Assembly: GCA_031310005.1 (NCBI GenBank) | Contig: CM062387.1 | Span: 1,860,001-1,924,000 of the forward strand | From: Dactylellina haptotyla | Taxonomy: Eukaryota > Ascomycota > Orbiliomycetes > Orbiliales > Orbiliaceae | DNA: 64,000 bases | Reading direction: 5' to 3' | In this document: positions 33,689 to 45,117 of the stretch, in pieces | Position numbering within the stretch: the stretch's first letter is position 1 | Layout of the letters: each line of letters begins with the position of its first letter | Program-made: the position numbers and the translations under genes | The notes under the pieces: generated by a model | Databases searched by the model: none | What the model saw: only the letters and a program-made list of their open reading frames with translations | Told to the model about the DNA's origin: nothing

Positions 33689-34849
33689 CTACTTGGAAAT
33701 TTTCTTCTTGACAAAATCTCTAAAACTAAACTTGCCTGTTTTGTCAGGTGGATTCAGCTCCGCTAACTTTGCCGGAATAGAGATTGCTGGTATAACGGGT
33801 GCTCCACAACTACAGGTTGCTCCTTGCCAAGCGTAGGTGCCAATTTCTAAATTACACACAGGACACTGCAGCTTCCCTTCCAGCAACCCTTTTTCGAACT
33901 CAGACGTCATCCACCTGTTCGGGTCTATAAAATAAACGTCACACTGGCTGTCATCGTCTGGCGTATGGGTTACAAATGCATTTTCATTTGCCAAGGTGAA
34001 CCTAATTTAGAGTTGGCATTTCAGCGGCTTTTGTATTTTGTCGATGACAAAAGCAGTTAAGAATAAACTAAAAGCAGCACATACTTGCACTTCTTGCACC
34101 TCAAGCACTTTTGATTTCCTTGCACGGCTACGTTGTCGTCTGCAAAATACTGGATATCCGGTGGTTTATTGGTAATCTGGGAGCGCTTCGCCTCTTTTCT
34201 ATACAAGTATTTCTGATAGGAGGGTACTTCGTTCAGGTTCTTGGTTGCTTGGTCAAGATTATTTGCATATATATGAAGTTGGATCCTAAAATCAAGATTT
34301 GGGCACGCGACTGGTCGCGATTTTTGAACGAGTTCGAGAGCCATATCTGCAGACATTCGATACTTATACACCAAGTAGGCAGTCGCAATCGTTACAGAGC
34401 GTGAAATACCAACGGCGCTTTCGGGTGCCAAACATTAGGCTAGTGGCTTCTAGGCGTGTCATTTGAATACGAAACTTGATTGACGTACCAATGGACAAGA
34501 ACACCGCCCCCTTGTTCAATACCTTCGTCAATGAAGGAATTTGTGGTCGCAAAACTCTCTATGAGATTCGCCCCTTCGTCATCATCTGATTCGATATGAA
34601 GGTGTTTATAGGGTGCAAACAGCGTCATATCAAGGGGGCCTCTGAGGACTGATACCACATGTGTGATATTGGCCTCTTTAAGTTCTTCTGGCCGCCGCAT
34701 TATAAACATTCTAGATATTAAAACCACAAGACTAGCTGTCAGTAGTCCAATTAAGGGTATCCATATACTAGTTTTTATCAAGTAGTAGTGATAGATAACA
34801 CATACCCACTGACGTGCACCTGAGTGCCTTTAATCCTACTCATATTCAT
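33689..34849 (-). CDS. YVH1: YVH1-type dual-specificity phosphatase with C-terminal zinc-binding domain
   Basis: Four exons (34849-34806, 34710-34489, 34417-34085, 34001-33689) give 303 residues. The catalytic loop is HCAVGISRS, matching HCx5R; the Cys codon is split TG|C by intron 2, so the unspliced frame shows Trp there. The C-terminal half has the cysteine pairs CLRCKKC and CPVC...CSCGAP followed by PAISIPAKLAEL, diagnostic of the YVH1 zinc domain. In yeast, Yvh1 acts in late 60S ribosome maturation (release of Mrt4), independently of phosphatase activity. The protein is compact and lacks a long N-terminal extension. Start: the first ATG at 34849, with a second in-frame ATG at 34843. This is the most housekeeping-like gene of the window. 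Confidence 0.85.
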
Positions 34850-35314
34850 CTTGGGAGCTCCTGATAACATATACATAATGGCCAATGGGTCAACTTATCG
34901 ACACTCAGTGCAGAGTTGAGCGTAGGCAGTGCCGGCATACCAATATCAAAGAAAATTTGGGATTTAAAGTGCCAATCTCAATTTAGGTAGGTTGTGGTAT
35001 ATGCGAGTAGCCGGAGACAAATCGATTGTACTTTTGTTGTTACTTATACAAGGTCGATTTTCTGGGCATATCGATCGGATTGCGGACCTGGCTTGAGAGG
35101 ATATTATACCCTGGAAGACTTTATGGTCCGGCCAGCAAAGCAGTAACTATTCTCCACATGAAGACCTGAAACAATAAAACTTGCGTTTCGCGTTTGCGTT
35201 TGCGTTGAAACCGAGAATTGGTTACGGCCGTTAAGGCTAACTCAAGGCACCTTTTCAATATTGAAGTGCTGGATAATTAGACGCCGTAAGTGTTGGAGAA
35301 AAAAAAGTTGCTTC
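34850..35314. other. Intergenic region
   Basis: The upstream region of the phosphatase gene. A short tandem motif of GCGTTT units occurs near 35186-35206. No gene seen. Confidence 0.4.
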
Positions 35315-35605
35315 TCAATTCAACTTGTAGGCACCATTAGTCTTTTTTCGATAAACCAAATCCTTGTTATCTGTGCTGGTGCTATGGATACTGATCGCAC
35401 GCGTCGCGACATCATAGGAAGCCCCTCCAAGTTCCCAATTTGGTGGAACCGGTTCTAGATGTGTTGCAAAGCTAACCTTAACCCTTTTAGCTCGATTCCT
35501 GCACAACAGAATGTATGACGGCGCTGTTTTAGCCCCTAAAACTAAAACAAACGCAGGGAGAAGTTGCAGAAGTCCCGCAATCACAAACCTATTGTTAAAT
35601 GCCAA
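35315..35605 (-). CDS. Hypothetical small protein, start uncertain
   Basis: An open frame of 96 codons without an ATG start. If unspliced it begins with a signal-like hydrophobic run (FVIAGLLQLLPAFVLVLGAK). Alternatively that run is an intron (GTTTGT donor, TTTTAG acceptor, about 53 bp) and a short exon with an upstream ATG (MPWHLTIG) joins in phase, giving about 80 residues. The shared part is basic and beta-prone (SYILLCRNRAKRVKV, PPNWELGGASYDV). No family recognised. Confidence 0.3.
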   Translation of the reverse strand: MAFNNRFVIAGLLQLLPAFVLVLGAKTAPSYILLCRNRAKRVKVSFATHLEPVPPNWELGGASYDVATRAISIHSTSTDNKDLVYRKKTNGAYKLN

Positions 35606-36167
35606 GGCATAAGGTGATACTAACCTGAAAAGAATTCTGCATTAATTAGAATCATACCTACAAAAAAGTCGAGCTGGGGCGTTTTAATATTATAGATACT
35701 ATGCATATACGTCCTTTGTTCCAGGTAAGTAGTTTTGCGTCAGATTTCTAAAGAGTTTTTGTAGCATTTTGAAGAAATTCTGAGTGTATTCTAACATGTA
35801 GGAACATAGTCCCCTGGTTTGAAGCATTTTTATATAGGAAGCAAACTATAGCCGAACTATGCGCTAAGTAGCATTTGTAAACGACACATGATAAAGGTTT
35901 AGATATTTTAATTGTGGACAAATCATCTATATATTAGGGTGTCGTCTCCTAGGGAAATCGTTTTCTATTCCATCTATCACCGTCGTTATCGCCATTCGTT
36001 CTAAATTGTGCTGGTTCACAAAGGCTTTTCAATTCAATAATCCATTTTGTGCTGGTTCACAAAATATATTTCAAGTTCTTTAATTTTCTCTTGCAGTTCT
36101 TCAATTCAAAACTACTATCACTCATTCTTCTTAAACTTTATCTCCAACTTCTTATATAGCTACTACA
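35606..36167. other. Intergenic region with paired inverted repeats
   Basis: The upstream region of the gene starting at 36168. It holds two copies of a short palindrome (listed separately) and a pyrimidine-rich leader. Confidence 0.45.
36005..36065 (+). promoter_or_regulatory. Duplicated palindromic element
   Basis: TTGTGCTGGTTCACAAA occurs at about 36006-36022 and again at about 36047-36063. Each copy is an inverted repeat around CTGGTT; the second has 8-bp arms ATTTTGTG/CACAAAAT. The copies lie 100-160 bp before the ATG at 36168, a position suited to a transcription-factor site. Confidence 0.4.
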
Positions 36168-37400
36168 ATGCCTCTTCTTCAGCAAGAAATTTTCCTGGGC
36201 AATCTCCCAAAAAATCTCACATTCACTATTACTAAAGCTACATCATACTGTAAGGTAGGTGGCTATCAAGTAGTGTGGAGGGATGTTAATAACTTTAATG
36301 TTGCAAATATGGACGGAAGGTGTATAAGCGGAGGGGTATGTATCATCTTTCTTCTTACGCCAATTTAGATCACTTAACGCTACAGTTCGCTAATAGAAAT
36401 GTCCACGCAGCGCTCCTTCCCGCCAGTTGAAAAGCAAGATAATGGAAAGGGCAAGACATGTTTTTTGGGAAGCAGCTTGACTAAAACGATACCCGGTGAG
36501 AGCGGGTCAGTCAAACTAGGCGAGGCGAACTTTTCGCGACCCGCCATCTTCGATACCAAAAGCGCCAACGAACCCGGTTGGATCGAGCTTAATTTCCAAA
36601 TTAAGAAATCGTCCAAAAAGCTTGCATCTGGTATGATTAAAATTATACCAAGTGGATTCGGAACCATGGCACGTCCTGATAATATTGATATTCAGATTAA
36701 ATGGGACGGTAATAGTGCCATGGGTTATCTCCGGGTCAAAGTCGCAGCAGATATAGGGATTAATGCAGACAAGGTGCATATCCTCTTTACGCCTGATAAG
36801 GTCTCGAAGCGACTTGTTGTGAGTCTCAAAGCAATCCCAGTTAACCCGTTTATCAGTAAAGTCATCCAGGGTATACTTATAGCGCATAAGGTTGGAATTG
36901 CAAGCGTTGTACCCGGCGGTGGGCTCATTATCCTGGCTGTTGAGATTCCCGAAACTATTGATGGGATCAAGGGTACCTATGAAGCTGCTGGTAAATGTTT
37001 GGAATCGACTACGAAGGGTGATAAAAATGGTATTATTTTAAACTGTGGCCAGGCGGCGAACGGCCTTTTCGAGTTAGGTTTGACCGCAGCTGGTGCTAAA
37101 GGGAGTGTTACGGGTCTAAAAGCGGCTGCGGCTGAATTTAAAGCCGGGAGGCTCGCCAAAGGCTGGACCGTAGAGGCAGCGAAGGATTTACAAGCGCGGA
37201 TAAACTCCAAGAACCGAGGAGAAGTATTAGGGGCAGCGCAGGACAAAAGCGATGCTAGTGAGTTTAAAAAAGAAAATGCGGGGTCGAAAGAGAAAAAGCA
37301 GAATATAAAGACTCCGCAAAAAGTCAACCCGGCGGACAAGAAAGCACAAAAAACTATATCTCGCCGTATGATAGCTCCTGGCAGAGGTTCTATAGTATAG
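36168..37400 (+). CDS. Protein with Gly/Ala-rich hydrophobic core and Lys-rich tail, unknown function
   Basis: I place exon 1 at 36168-36319 and exon 2 at 36386-37400 (GTGTAT donor, CTACAG acceptor), giving 388 residues; a single-exon start at 36399 is the alternative. There is no signal peptide. About residues 1-190 look beta-rich (FTITKATSYCKVGGYQVVW, GWIELNFQIKK). From about 199 to 305 there are hydrophobic Gly/Ala-rich helical segments (GILIAHKVGIASVVPGGG, GLFELGLTAAGAKGSVTG), then a strongly basic Lys-rich tail (about 325-388). The helical core recalls the pre-toxin or pore-like segments of bacterial polymorphic toxins, but this is only resemblance of composition. No recognised domain. 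Confidence 0.55.
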
Positions 37401-38238
37401 AAAACGCCTTAGAAGTGAGAGTGTCGAGATGGTTTATCATGATATTTTAGTATGGGGTAGAAATGTAACAATTATTAAAATAGTATTAATTATAATTTAT
37501 TGGATATAATTAACTATCTTTTGTAGAGGTTGCAAGTAGGCACTGTAGGCCCGGCCCAACTTTTTATGCGTGGGCCAAAGCATCGTATTGCCTAGAGTTG
37601 CTGGTGGCACAGTGGCAGTAGAAATCAATACTACTGCTATACCATCGACTAAAACGCGAAACCATCTAATGTTAAGTAGTCATATTATTCTAGATCATTA
37701 TTGATAAAAGTTTCTCAACACAAAACGTTAATTCTTTCGTGGCATTGAGATGATTTTATTTTTGTGCAAAGGATAGTTTGTAAAAAACCCGGTAATCCCG
37801 CATTTCCGACATTATTCCGAACTTAAACAATAACGTTAGACTCGACCCCAGCTAGCCCCGCAAAAGTCGTCTTACATGACCTCAACTTACATAATCAGCG
37901 ATATATCATGTCCCGATTCAGCTGAATTCAGACTTTTGGAAGCACAACCCTGGTGCTACAAATAGGATTGGGTTGTAGAACTGAGGTAGCTAGCGTTAGT
38001 GCACCCGCCAAGCTTTGTGCAACCAAAAAAATGCTGGCGCTGACTAATTGATTTATCGACGAGTGAGTACGACTTGAGAGCTGTGTCTGTCTATAAGTAG
38101 AGGCAACCCGCTTGATTCTTACTACTGATTCCATATTGATATTTGGGGATATGAAGCTATAACAAAATAAGAATCAAACATTCACAAATTGAATTTCTTT
38201 GCAATCTTGCTTTCTTTCTCTCCAAATTTCAAAACAGG
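37401..38238. other. Intergenic region
   Basis: The 3' flank of the preceding gene and the promoter of the GFA-domain gene. No gene or repeat seen. Confidence 0.4.
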
Positions 38239-39411
38239 ATGTCAAATCTTCAGCTGAGTTGCCACTGCGGGACCAATAAATTCTCTTTCCCGGTTACCCT
38301 TCCGCTTGATAAAACGTATACCGACCTTCATTTATGTCTTTGCTCCGATTGCCGTCTTCAAAACGGCACATTTGTTGGAAGTTTTGTCAAAGCTCCCAGC
38401 GCACCATTCGATCCTGAATCAACCCCCGATAGCTTAACATTATACTCCTCATCAGACATAGGAACTCGGTACTTCTGTACTACTTGTTCCACCCAGCTGT
38501 TCTTTCGATATGCCGACTCGGAATCCACCAACAGCGAGGACAAGGGATTCTGGCTTTGCACGGGTGCTTTGGAACTGCCAGATGGCGGCAAATTTGGAAT
38601 AGAATCAATTGGGTTTGTGAAAAGTACCCCAGATGGAGGGCTTGCCAGCTGGTCGCCTGGCGAGGAGATCTGTACCACCTTCGAAGGCAAACTGACAGAC
38701 GAGGAAATCCATGCACTCGAAGCAACTGCGATGAGCCAGTTTGACCCCCTTGATAGACTCGAAGGGAAATGCCATTGTTCGAACATCAAGCTCAAAGTAT
38801 CAAGGCAGACGGGTAAACCAGAAGAACTTCCGCCTCACGCGTGGAGTGATAATACGGATCTAGTAATACCGTGCTGGACGCCTAAAGAAGACCAACCACC
38901 TATCGACGAAAAGAACCCTTGGTGGATTCGAGACCCCCAAGAACCAGGCATGGGCAAACGGTTCTTAGGCGGCTTGTGCGCTTGCAAATCTTGCAGGCTC
39001 ATCGCTGGCACAGAGATACAGAGCTGGGTATTCATACCCACTGCTTGTATTGAAGTTATTTTACCAGACGGAGAAACAACGGCTTGGCCAACGAAAGAGA
39101 AGCTGCTCAATGATGAAAAATTCAAGACTGTAATTGGAACCTACAAGTCTACGGCGGGTGACCCTGGCGTTCTTCGTGGCTTTTGCAAAAAATGCGGGGC
39201 GAACTTATTCTGGGATGGTCTCACCAGAAGGAACTTTGTAGACATTTCGGCAGGTTTGTTCACTGGTCGCGGAATAAGAGAGGAAGCATGGATCGAGTGG
39301 TGGACCGAAAGGGTTAGTTTCGTGGAAGATGCGGATGGAAGACACGATTTTGGAAAGGTTCTTGAGAAAGGCCTCAAGGAATGGAAAGATCGGCTTGGTG
39401 GAAAGGTTTAA
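38239..39411 (+). CDS. Double GFA/CENP-V-domain protein
   Basis: A single exon of 390 residues. Two zinc-binding GFA modules are present. The first has SCHCGTNKF and CLCSDCR (about residues 7-38) with a later FCTTCSTQLF. The second has KCHCSNIKL (about 175), CACKSCR (about 246) and FCKKCGANLFW (about 315). This C-x-C...C-x-x-C...C-x-x-C pattern is the zinc-binding signature of the glutathione-dependent formaldehyde-activating (GFA/DUF636) family. Substrates of fungal members are unknown; S-hydroxymethylglutathione formation is family background. The protein is probably cytosolic, with no signal peptide. Start context (CAGGATGTC) is acceptable. Confidence 0.85.
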   Translation: MSNLQLSCHCGTNKFSFPVTLPLDKTYTDLHLCLCSDCRLQNGTFVGSFVKAPSAPFDPESTPDSLTLYSSSDIGTRYFCTTCSTQLFFRYADSESTNSEDKGFWLCTGALELPDGGKFGIESIGFVKSTPDGGLASWSPGEEICTTFEGKLTDEEIHALEATAMSQFDPLDRLEGKCHCSNIKLKVSRQTGKPEELPPHAWSDNTDLVIPCWTPKEDQPPIDEKNPWWIRDPQEPGMGKRFLGGLCACKSCRLIAGTEIQSWVFIPTACIEVILPDGETTAWPTKEKLLNDEKFKTVIGTYKSTAGDPGVLRGFCKKCGANLFWDGLTRRNFVDISAGLFTGRGIREEAWIEWWTERVSFVEDADGRHDFGKVLEKGLKEWKDRLGGKV

Positions 39412-40233
39412 GAATTACTGCTAGTTATGTATAGTAATTCAAAGCCTCTAGTGCTAAAAGTTATATTTGTATTTTTTTTGCTATCGGAGATGAATTGGCG
39501 GTCAATGAGTTTAATATGCATTGAGAAATGCTGAGTTTAGACGCTATTAATGCGTTCGATGTTTGTAAAACGGTAAAAGGAAGCACATTAGTGTCTGGTA
39601 TCCCTAATAAGATCTGTTAGCCTTTAGGCGGTCACCTTGCCAGTAAAAAATTGTCCCTTGGATAATATCAGGTTTCAAGCGGGCTAGCACTAGTGTCCCT
39701 AATAGATTTTTTGGTGTTGTTTAGACCCCGATAGAAAGCCTTCCGGATTTGCGACTCGGAAGACCAGCTCCGAGCTGAAAAGGGCATTTGAGCAGCGAGA
39801 TCGAATTACGGGGATCCCGAACACGCAAAATGATCCTACAAGAGCACTAAACATGGATACTAACTCAATCGATCAATTTTTTAACAATAGCGCTAGTAAT
39901 AATATTGTCTAGGGGTGAAGTGGCATGTTTCGTTTGGTTTTGCCAACTCCTACTCGCCTCCTCCTAGCTCCAACATTTTGAGACAATCACTCCTATGGAG
40001 CAAGTGAAACCATTATTTATCCTATCACACTAGATAAGTCACAATACAAGCTGACGTATTAATAAGTACTCTTGATCCCCGAAATTTACATTTATAATCT
40101 CGATTGTTCTTTCTATATCTACCCGAGCTTGCTGGCAGCGTCGATACCGTCAAAGCAGTGTTAAATAATATTTTGTTTTTCCGGGAAGATACGAACTCTC
40201 GAAGACATAGTCTGTTGATCAAAACTAACAATA
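39412..40233. other. Intergenic region
   Basis: 820 bp. A short word (AGTGTC..TCCCTAATA) appears twice near 39590 and 39690, too short to call a repeat family. No gene seen. Confidence 0.4.
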
Positions 40234-40857
40234 ATGCCACCACTCAACGATATCACCGAAAGATACAATTCCTCTAGAGATCTTACAGTCAACGAAGAAC
40301 AACCGTGGGAATATTATGTATCGTGGCCCGCGGAGGGATCCATACAATACCCGGAATCTCCCAGAGAATCTCGAATACCACTGGCAACTCCGCCAAGACT
40401 GTCTACTATTTTTGAAGAGGACCCGACTATAAACACAAATTCTAGACGAAGTTCCGAACAGCGTATGTGGGCACACGAAACAGACTGCATCGCACTTATC
40501 GATTTTACGATAGAGATGATAAGAGATGGACAGATAACACCAACGGAAACTATATCGTCCTTTAGTGTATGTCACCCCGAGTATCTTTGGAGGTTGATCA
40601 CAACTCTTAACTTTTCTTTCTAGGATGACACGGATGATTTGTCGCGGCAGTTTGGAAACTTTCAGTTACAGGATTTTACAAATGAAACTGTCCCCAGGAG
40701 CCATGTCAGTCAGATGATTGGAGAAATGGAAGGAGTTGCCGTAAGAGGATTAAATATTCGAAAATTTGAAAACGACAGCCAAAGACTAGCTCATAAGTCT
40801 GCATATCAGTGGTCAGGTCTTGAACCAACGCCAGCTAAGACGATGGGCTTTTTCTAA
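40234..40857 (+). CDS. Hypothetical protein
   Basis: Two exons (40234-40566, 40624-40857; GTATGT donor, TTTCTAG acceptor) give 188 residues. The protein is hydrophilic, rich in Ser, Glu and Arg, with no signal peptide, membrane segment or known domain. The first half is Pro/Ser-rich and probably disordered; residues about 80-110 (TDCIALIDFTIEMIRDGQI) may form a helix. The intron is phase 0 and has a CTTAAC branch-like word. Nothing in the surroundings indicates a role. Confidence 0.55.
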
Positions 40858-41016
40858 GAGCCCAGTCTTTCGTATACCTACATGAGCCAGAATTAAGCTT
40901 CTAGCGTATAGTTATATAATCTTGTGGTCCTTCAAATATAATATACTACAGCTCAAATAATAGCTAGTTCTACTCAATTAATTTCTACAGAACGATAGTG
41001 TAAGCCAGCCGGCCGT

Positions 41017-41792
41017 TTAAGACCACTGAATATCCCATATCTCAAAGTCGCTACCAAACCTCCCATTTTCTAATATCCTCGGAACTCTTATCACGGATTC
41101 TAGTGGTTCCGGCAGAATACTTCCTACCTCGACAATCATTCTTTCTTCTTTTGATCCTATGACCCCTTCCGCTAAAATATCCTTGATCATATCTTTTATT
41201 TCTGGTGGCCACACCCAAACGAATTTCCTACATCTTAGATTTTCGAATCTGGGATCTATCGCGGCCGCCAACTCAGAGAATTGCCATCTTATAGTGTGTT
41301 CGTGGTTCCAATGACGGTTTATGTGAAGTTCTATCTGTAATTTAGTCTCTCCCGGTACACTTTACAATGAGAGGTAAGGGATCTCATACTCCGCAGCATC
41401 CCATAATACCAGCTCCACCAGCCCGGTAGCTCGTCCTTATTAGCAGCCCCCTCTATCCACCGCGATATAAATCGATTAACCACCGGTAGAACAGAAACGA
41501 CCGCTTGTCGCATTAACTCTCTCTAGAAAACCGCCACGCGACGGATATATCGCACCTCGTCAGCATGTGCCCTCACAGCACGAGATTGATTAGAGAGAGA
41601 AAATCATACGTCACATGTCGCAGGCCATAAAAATTCACTGCCATCTTGTTTCTTGAACTAGTAGTTTGCGCGTATACTCCTTCTACAGAATGGAGCTGGC
41701 CCTGATGCCCGCTGCGGCGTAGTTGGTACTACCGGAGGGTGTTGTTTGAGTACTGCGTAATCTTGAACGTACTCGTCCCGAACGGAGGGCAT
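41017..41792 (-). pseudogene. Hypothetical gene with an in-frame TAG (possible pseudogene)
   Basis: A minus-strand series of exon-like blocks: MPSVRDEYVQDYAVLKQ from 41792, then KKQDGSEFLWPATCD before a GTATGATTT donor, then HADEVRYIRR leading into a TAG at 41525-41523, after which the same frame stays open (LMRQAVVSVLPVVNRFISRW). A further 61-bp intron (GTATGA donor, ATAG acceptor) joins a last block with WNHEHTIRWQFSELAA and PPEIKDMIKDILAE to the stop at 41017. The blocks fit one protein of about 190 residues of unknown family. The ATG at 41513 could instead start a shorter protein. Intron borders are tentative. Confidence 0.4.
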
Positions 41793-42315
41793 GTTGGGCG
41801 TTATCAAACAACAGGAGAGGTAAACGATCGTGATAAGTGTAGTTACGATGGAGATATATAGTGAGGGTAGCGCCTCGTTAGCCTTTTCAGAACCTAATAT
41901 ATTAACTATCCTTCACACTAAGATCTTCGGTCGCGTGCGACAACGGCTCATTCTGGCGATCGCATGCTGGTCCTGACTTACGATACAATCTAATTCATTT
42001 ATCGTTGGCACTGTTTGGAATATAAAATATCTATTTATCGGTAGTCTAAGGGGTAATTGCCATCTTGTGGAAAGAACGATGGGGAATGGAGAAGTGCGTC
42101 ATATAATAAAGAAAACAGGAGAAACATTGTCGTTATAGTTCTTAAAGTACTATATGAAAGAAACAAAAACCAATGAGTTCATAGATTTCAGGCGTAAAAA
42201 CTACGGAAAAGGTATCTGGAATGTAACCAGGAAAGAGTTCCCTCTGTAATCCGGTGAGCCCTTGTGGATGGTTCTGGAAAGGCAAGGGTGCACATTCTTT
42301 CACCAAACGCAAACA
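41793..42315. other. Intergenic region
   Basis: The 3' flank of the Zn2Cys6 regulator gene and the upstream region of a broken gene. No gene seen. Confidence 0.4.
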
Positions 42316-45117
42316 TCACCCCTCCTGGACGGTTAACTCCTCCAATGACTTGACCATATCCACAATGTTGGATTCCTTCTTCTTCTTCCGCCACGTGAGG
42401 CTAGTTTGAGCTTTCTCCAGGTCTTCTATCCATTTACCCTTGTCCTTCTTCTCCCATTGGAACAACCTTCTGAGATTTTCCTTCGTACTCTCTGACAACT
42501 CTATTTTCAATCTCTGGGCTTCAAGCTGCATCAATCTCACAAAGATTTTAAGAGTAACAAAGCTGTTGCTCGCATGACATGCCCACTTCAACGTGTTTTC
42601 AAAAGTCTGGACGATGTGGTCTTCGTCGTACGGTCCGCGTGGCATTACTGGCATATCACCGGCGTCATCGGTCTTAGGTGTCTGTCCTTCGGGAACTGGG
42701 GTGGGCGTTTCTAGACCCTTTATCTTTGCCAGGCTACCCATCGCGTTTTGGGAGGCAATGAGCATTGCGTAGGTGAGCGGCTGGGACATCGTGTACATGC
42801 TGTTTTGGCTGTTATATCTTTCCAATAACTCGTAAAGTCCGGCTTTGGATCGCTCATAGCGAGCCTCAGAATCTAGTTTGAAGGCTTCGAGTTCGTCCGG
42901 ATCTTCTCCCTTCTCATCTTTGATTTTATTCTGATGAATATCCATAATGACGACATGGAAATGGGCGCTAGAGACAACATAGAAGATATTAGATGATTCC
43001 ATAAATGATACTCTTTCGACACGCTGTGGAGGGCAACTTACTGCATGAAAGTTGGACTAGAAGCTAAATATCTCCCCTCCTCAAGCTCGTCGGGAAGATT
43101 TGCTTTCCACTGATCGAGCGCTTCGTAGTACTTTCTCTTCTCCACTAGGGAGAGTGTTTTCTCGCCGTTAAGACTCTCGAATTGCTTTTCTGATAGGTCA
43201 TAAAGAATAATGTGGAATGCGCAGTGTGCCTGGAAGGTTGCTCTACTAAGGTTTGGTTCCGGCTCACGCACGTAAGGATAAGGACACCACTCCGTAGCTT
43301 TCTTCACGTCTCTGAAAGCGCCATTCTCGGGGTCGTAAACAACTGGGTGTGGAGATGGTATCTCATCTGGTGGGATGGTGTAATTACGGGGAACCACGGA
43401 TTCCAAATAGGGGAGCGGGAGGTCTGGGACAGGCATCGTATGGGGACATCGAACGATATAGTCGTACGTACTAAGCAAGCTTAATCGAACGGTTCTCTCG
43501 AATTTCAATCATAGTATGCAGACACATACCATTGAAAGTCAAATGCGGCCCAAAGAGTGATTCTCTTTGCGAATTCAAACTTCTTTTCTTCCTCTGTTTG
43601 TAAGCTTACGGTCGCTTTGCCCTTATCCGACGATTGTGGTTCTTGGGGCTGCATGAACAATTCTTTGCATAACCGGATGCCGTTGTTCAAGAACATGCCA
43701 CCAAGACGATCCATCCCGTCAGCGGAGAGTGTGACCCCGATGAGAAAGGCGCTTTGTACGGTTAATAATGTTGGGACTTTGTTTGTTTCTTCGTTCCATA
43801 GTCGCATCGCTTCTTGGAAAAAACGGTGTCCGAGAAAATTAGGGTTGTGCGGGTCGGCGCGAAAGGATATTCTATTTGAATAATGCTATGGCCGAACAAC
43901 GAACAGAGATTGTTAGCAAATCCGAGGTTAAAAGCACGAATAGAGACGCTTTCCGCACTGGTGGTTTATAAATCCACTCTTTGGTCACAGACCTTGGATA
44001 TCAAGGGGCGGACAGACATAAGTATATTTCTTTTGTAGAAGCTATGGAGAAAACTATGGTTTTCTCTATAGCCGTTGATATCTCTGATTCTTTTGATATA
44101 TAGTTTCATTTAATTTTTTATTTCTTTTTTTTCGACTTTGCGGGTCGTATTAACTTACACATGCTTCCGCAAGCGTCGCATTGACGAGGAGTGGCGAACA
44201 ATAAGTGGTATCTCCATTTTTCATTGCCTCGATAAAGATGTCAAAGTCGAAGAGATGCCAGACCGGGTGGTCCCACGTCATGTACAGCGACATCAGATGC
44301 GACACCAGTTCATCGTCGTTCGTGACATCGGTCCACGGCTGCGCGCTAACGTTGAGGATCGGCCGGTCATCCAAGACATTCGGATCAATTCCTCCGGATG
44401 GATCGGTGGAGCCCCACTGTTTATTCATGAGCAGGCTTAGATCGGATGTTGCCGGCTCGGGGGATATAACCTCAGTCGGTAGGAATGGGCTATGGTCATG
44501 GCGAATGAACATGACGATGTCCTCGAGCGAGGCCTGTCCGCGAATAACATCCAACACCCGTTGCAATGATGAGATGCTAGAGTTTTTGATATGATCCAAA
44601 ATCCTCTCATATTTGTCAATATCCGACTCATAATCTTTAATTTTGGAACGGATAACGCTGCGCTTATGTCGGGCAGTTTCCTCGATGCTGTAGACACATT
44701 CGTGGTCGGACTCGATGCAGGAGCTGCATTTTGGCGTTTCTTCGTCGCACTATAGTTATAGTTACATCGTAAATATCAAGAATAATTAAACTTTCTTGAT
44801 CCTTTTCTTTGCTCTTTTCTCCAAATCAAAGACCAGAAAAAACATGTATATTTGGTACAAAAAGCGGTCCTACTGGACAGCCAACTGGGATCTCAACCGA
44901 GTCTCCTGTGTTGTCCCATCTACAAGGACCAAGCTAGATTATCACGGGCTAGTCAGAAATAGCATACCTTTTTTTTGGACTGCTGGCAGGCGATGCAGGC
45001 GTTCTTCGCGCGTGTCTTCCGACCCGATTTTGCCACCATCGCCGGCCTGGGCTGGAGTGCTGCTGCTGGCCGCAGTTTCCGTAACGGGGTCTTCGAACTG
45101 CTACCCTTTCCCGACAT
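42316..45117 (-). CDS. Zn2Cys6 transcription factor with fungal-specific regulatory domain
   Basis: Five exons (45117-44968, 44749-44159, 43885-43530, 43470-43042, 42967-42316) give 725 residues. The binuclear zinc cluster is CIACQQSKKKC then DEETPKCSSC then IESDHEC (Cx2Cx6Cx6Cx2Cx6C, about residues 41-69), preceded by a basic stretch. Intron 1 lies directly before the third Cys. A coiled-coil segment follows (SKIKDYESDIDKYERIL). The middle homology region typical of these factors is visible (HLMSLYMTWDHPVWHLFDFDIFI, then ALAEAC-type helix and HRFFQEAMRLW). It is expected to be a nuclear DNA-binding activator or repressor recognising CGG-type sites; its target is unknown. The start at 45117 is chosen as the ATG nearest the basic N-terminus. 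Confidence 0.85.
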
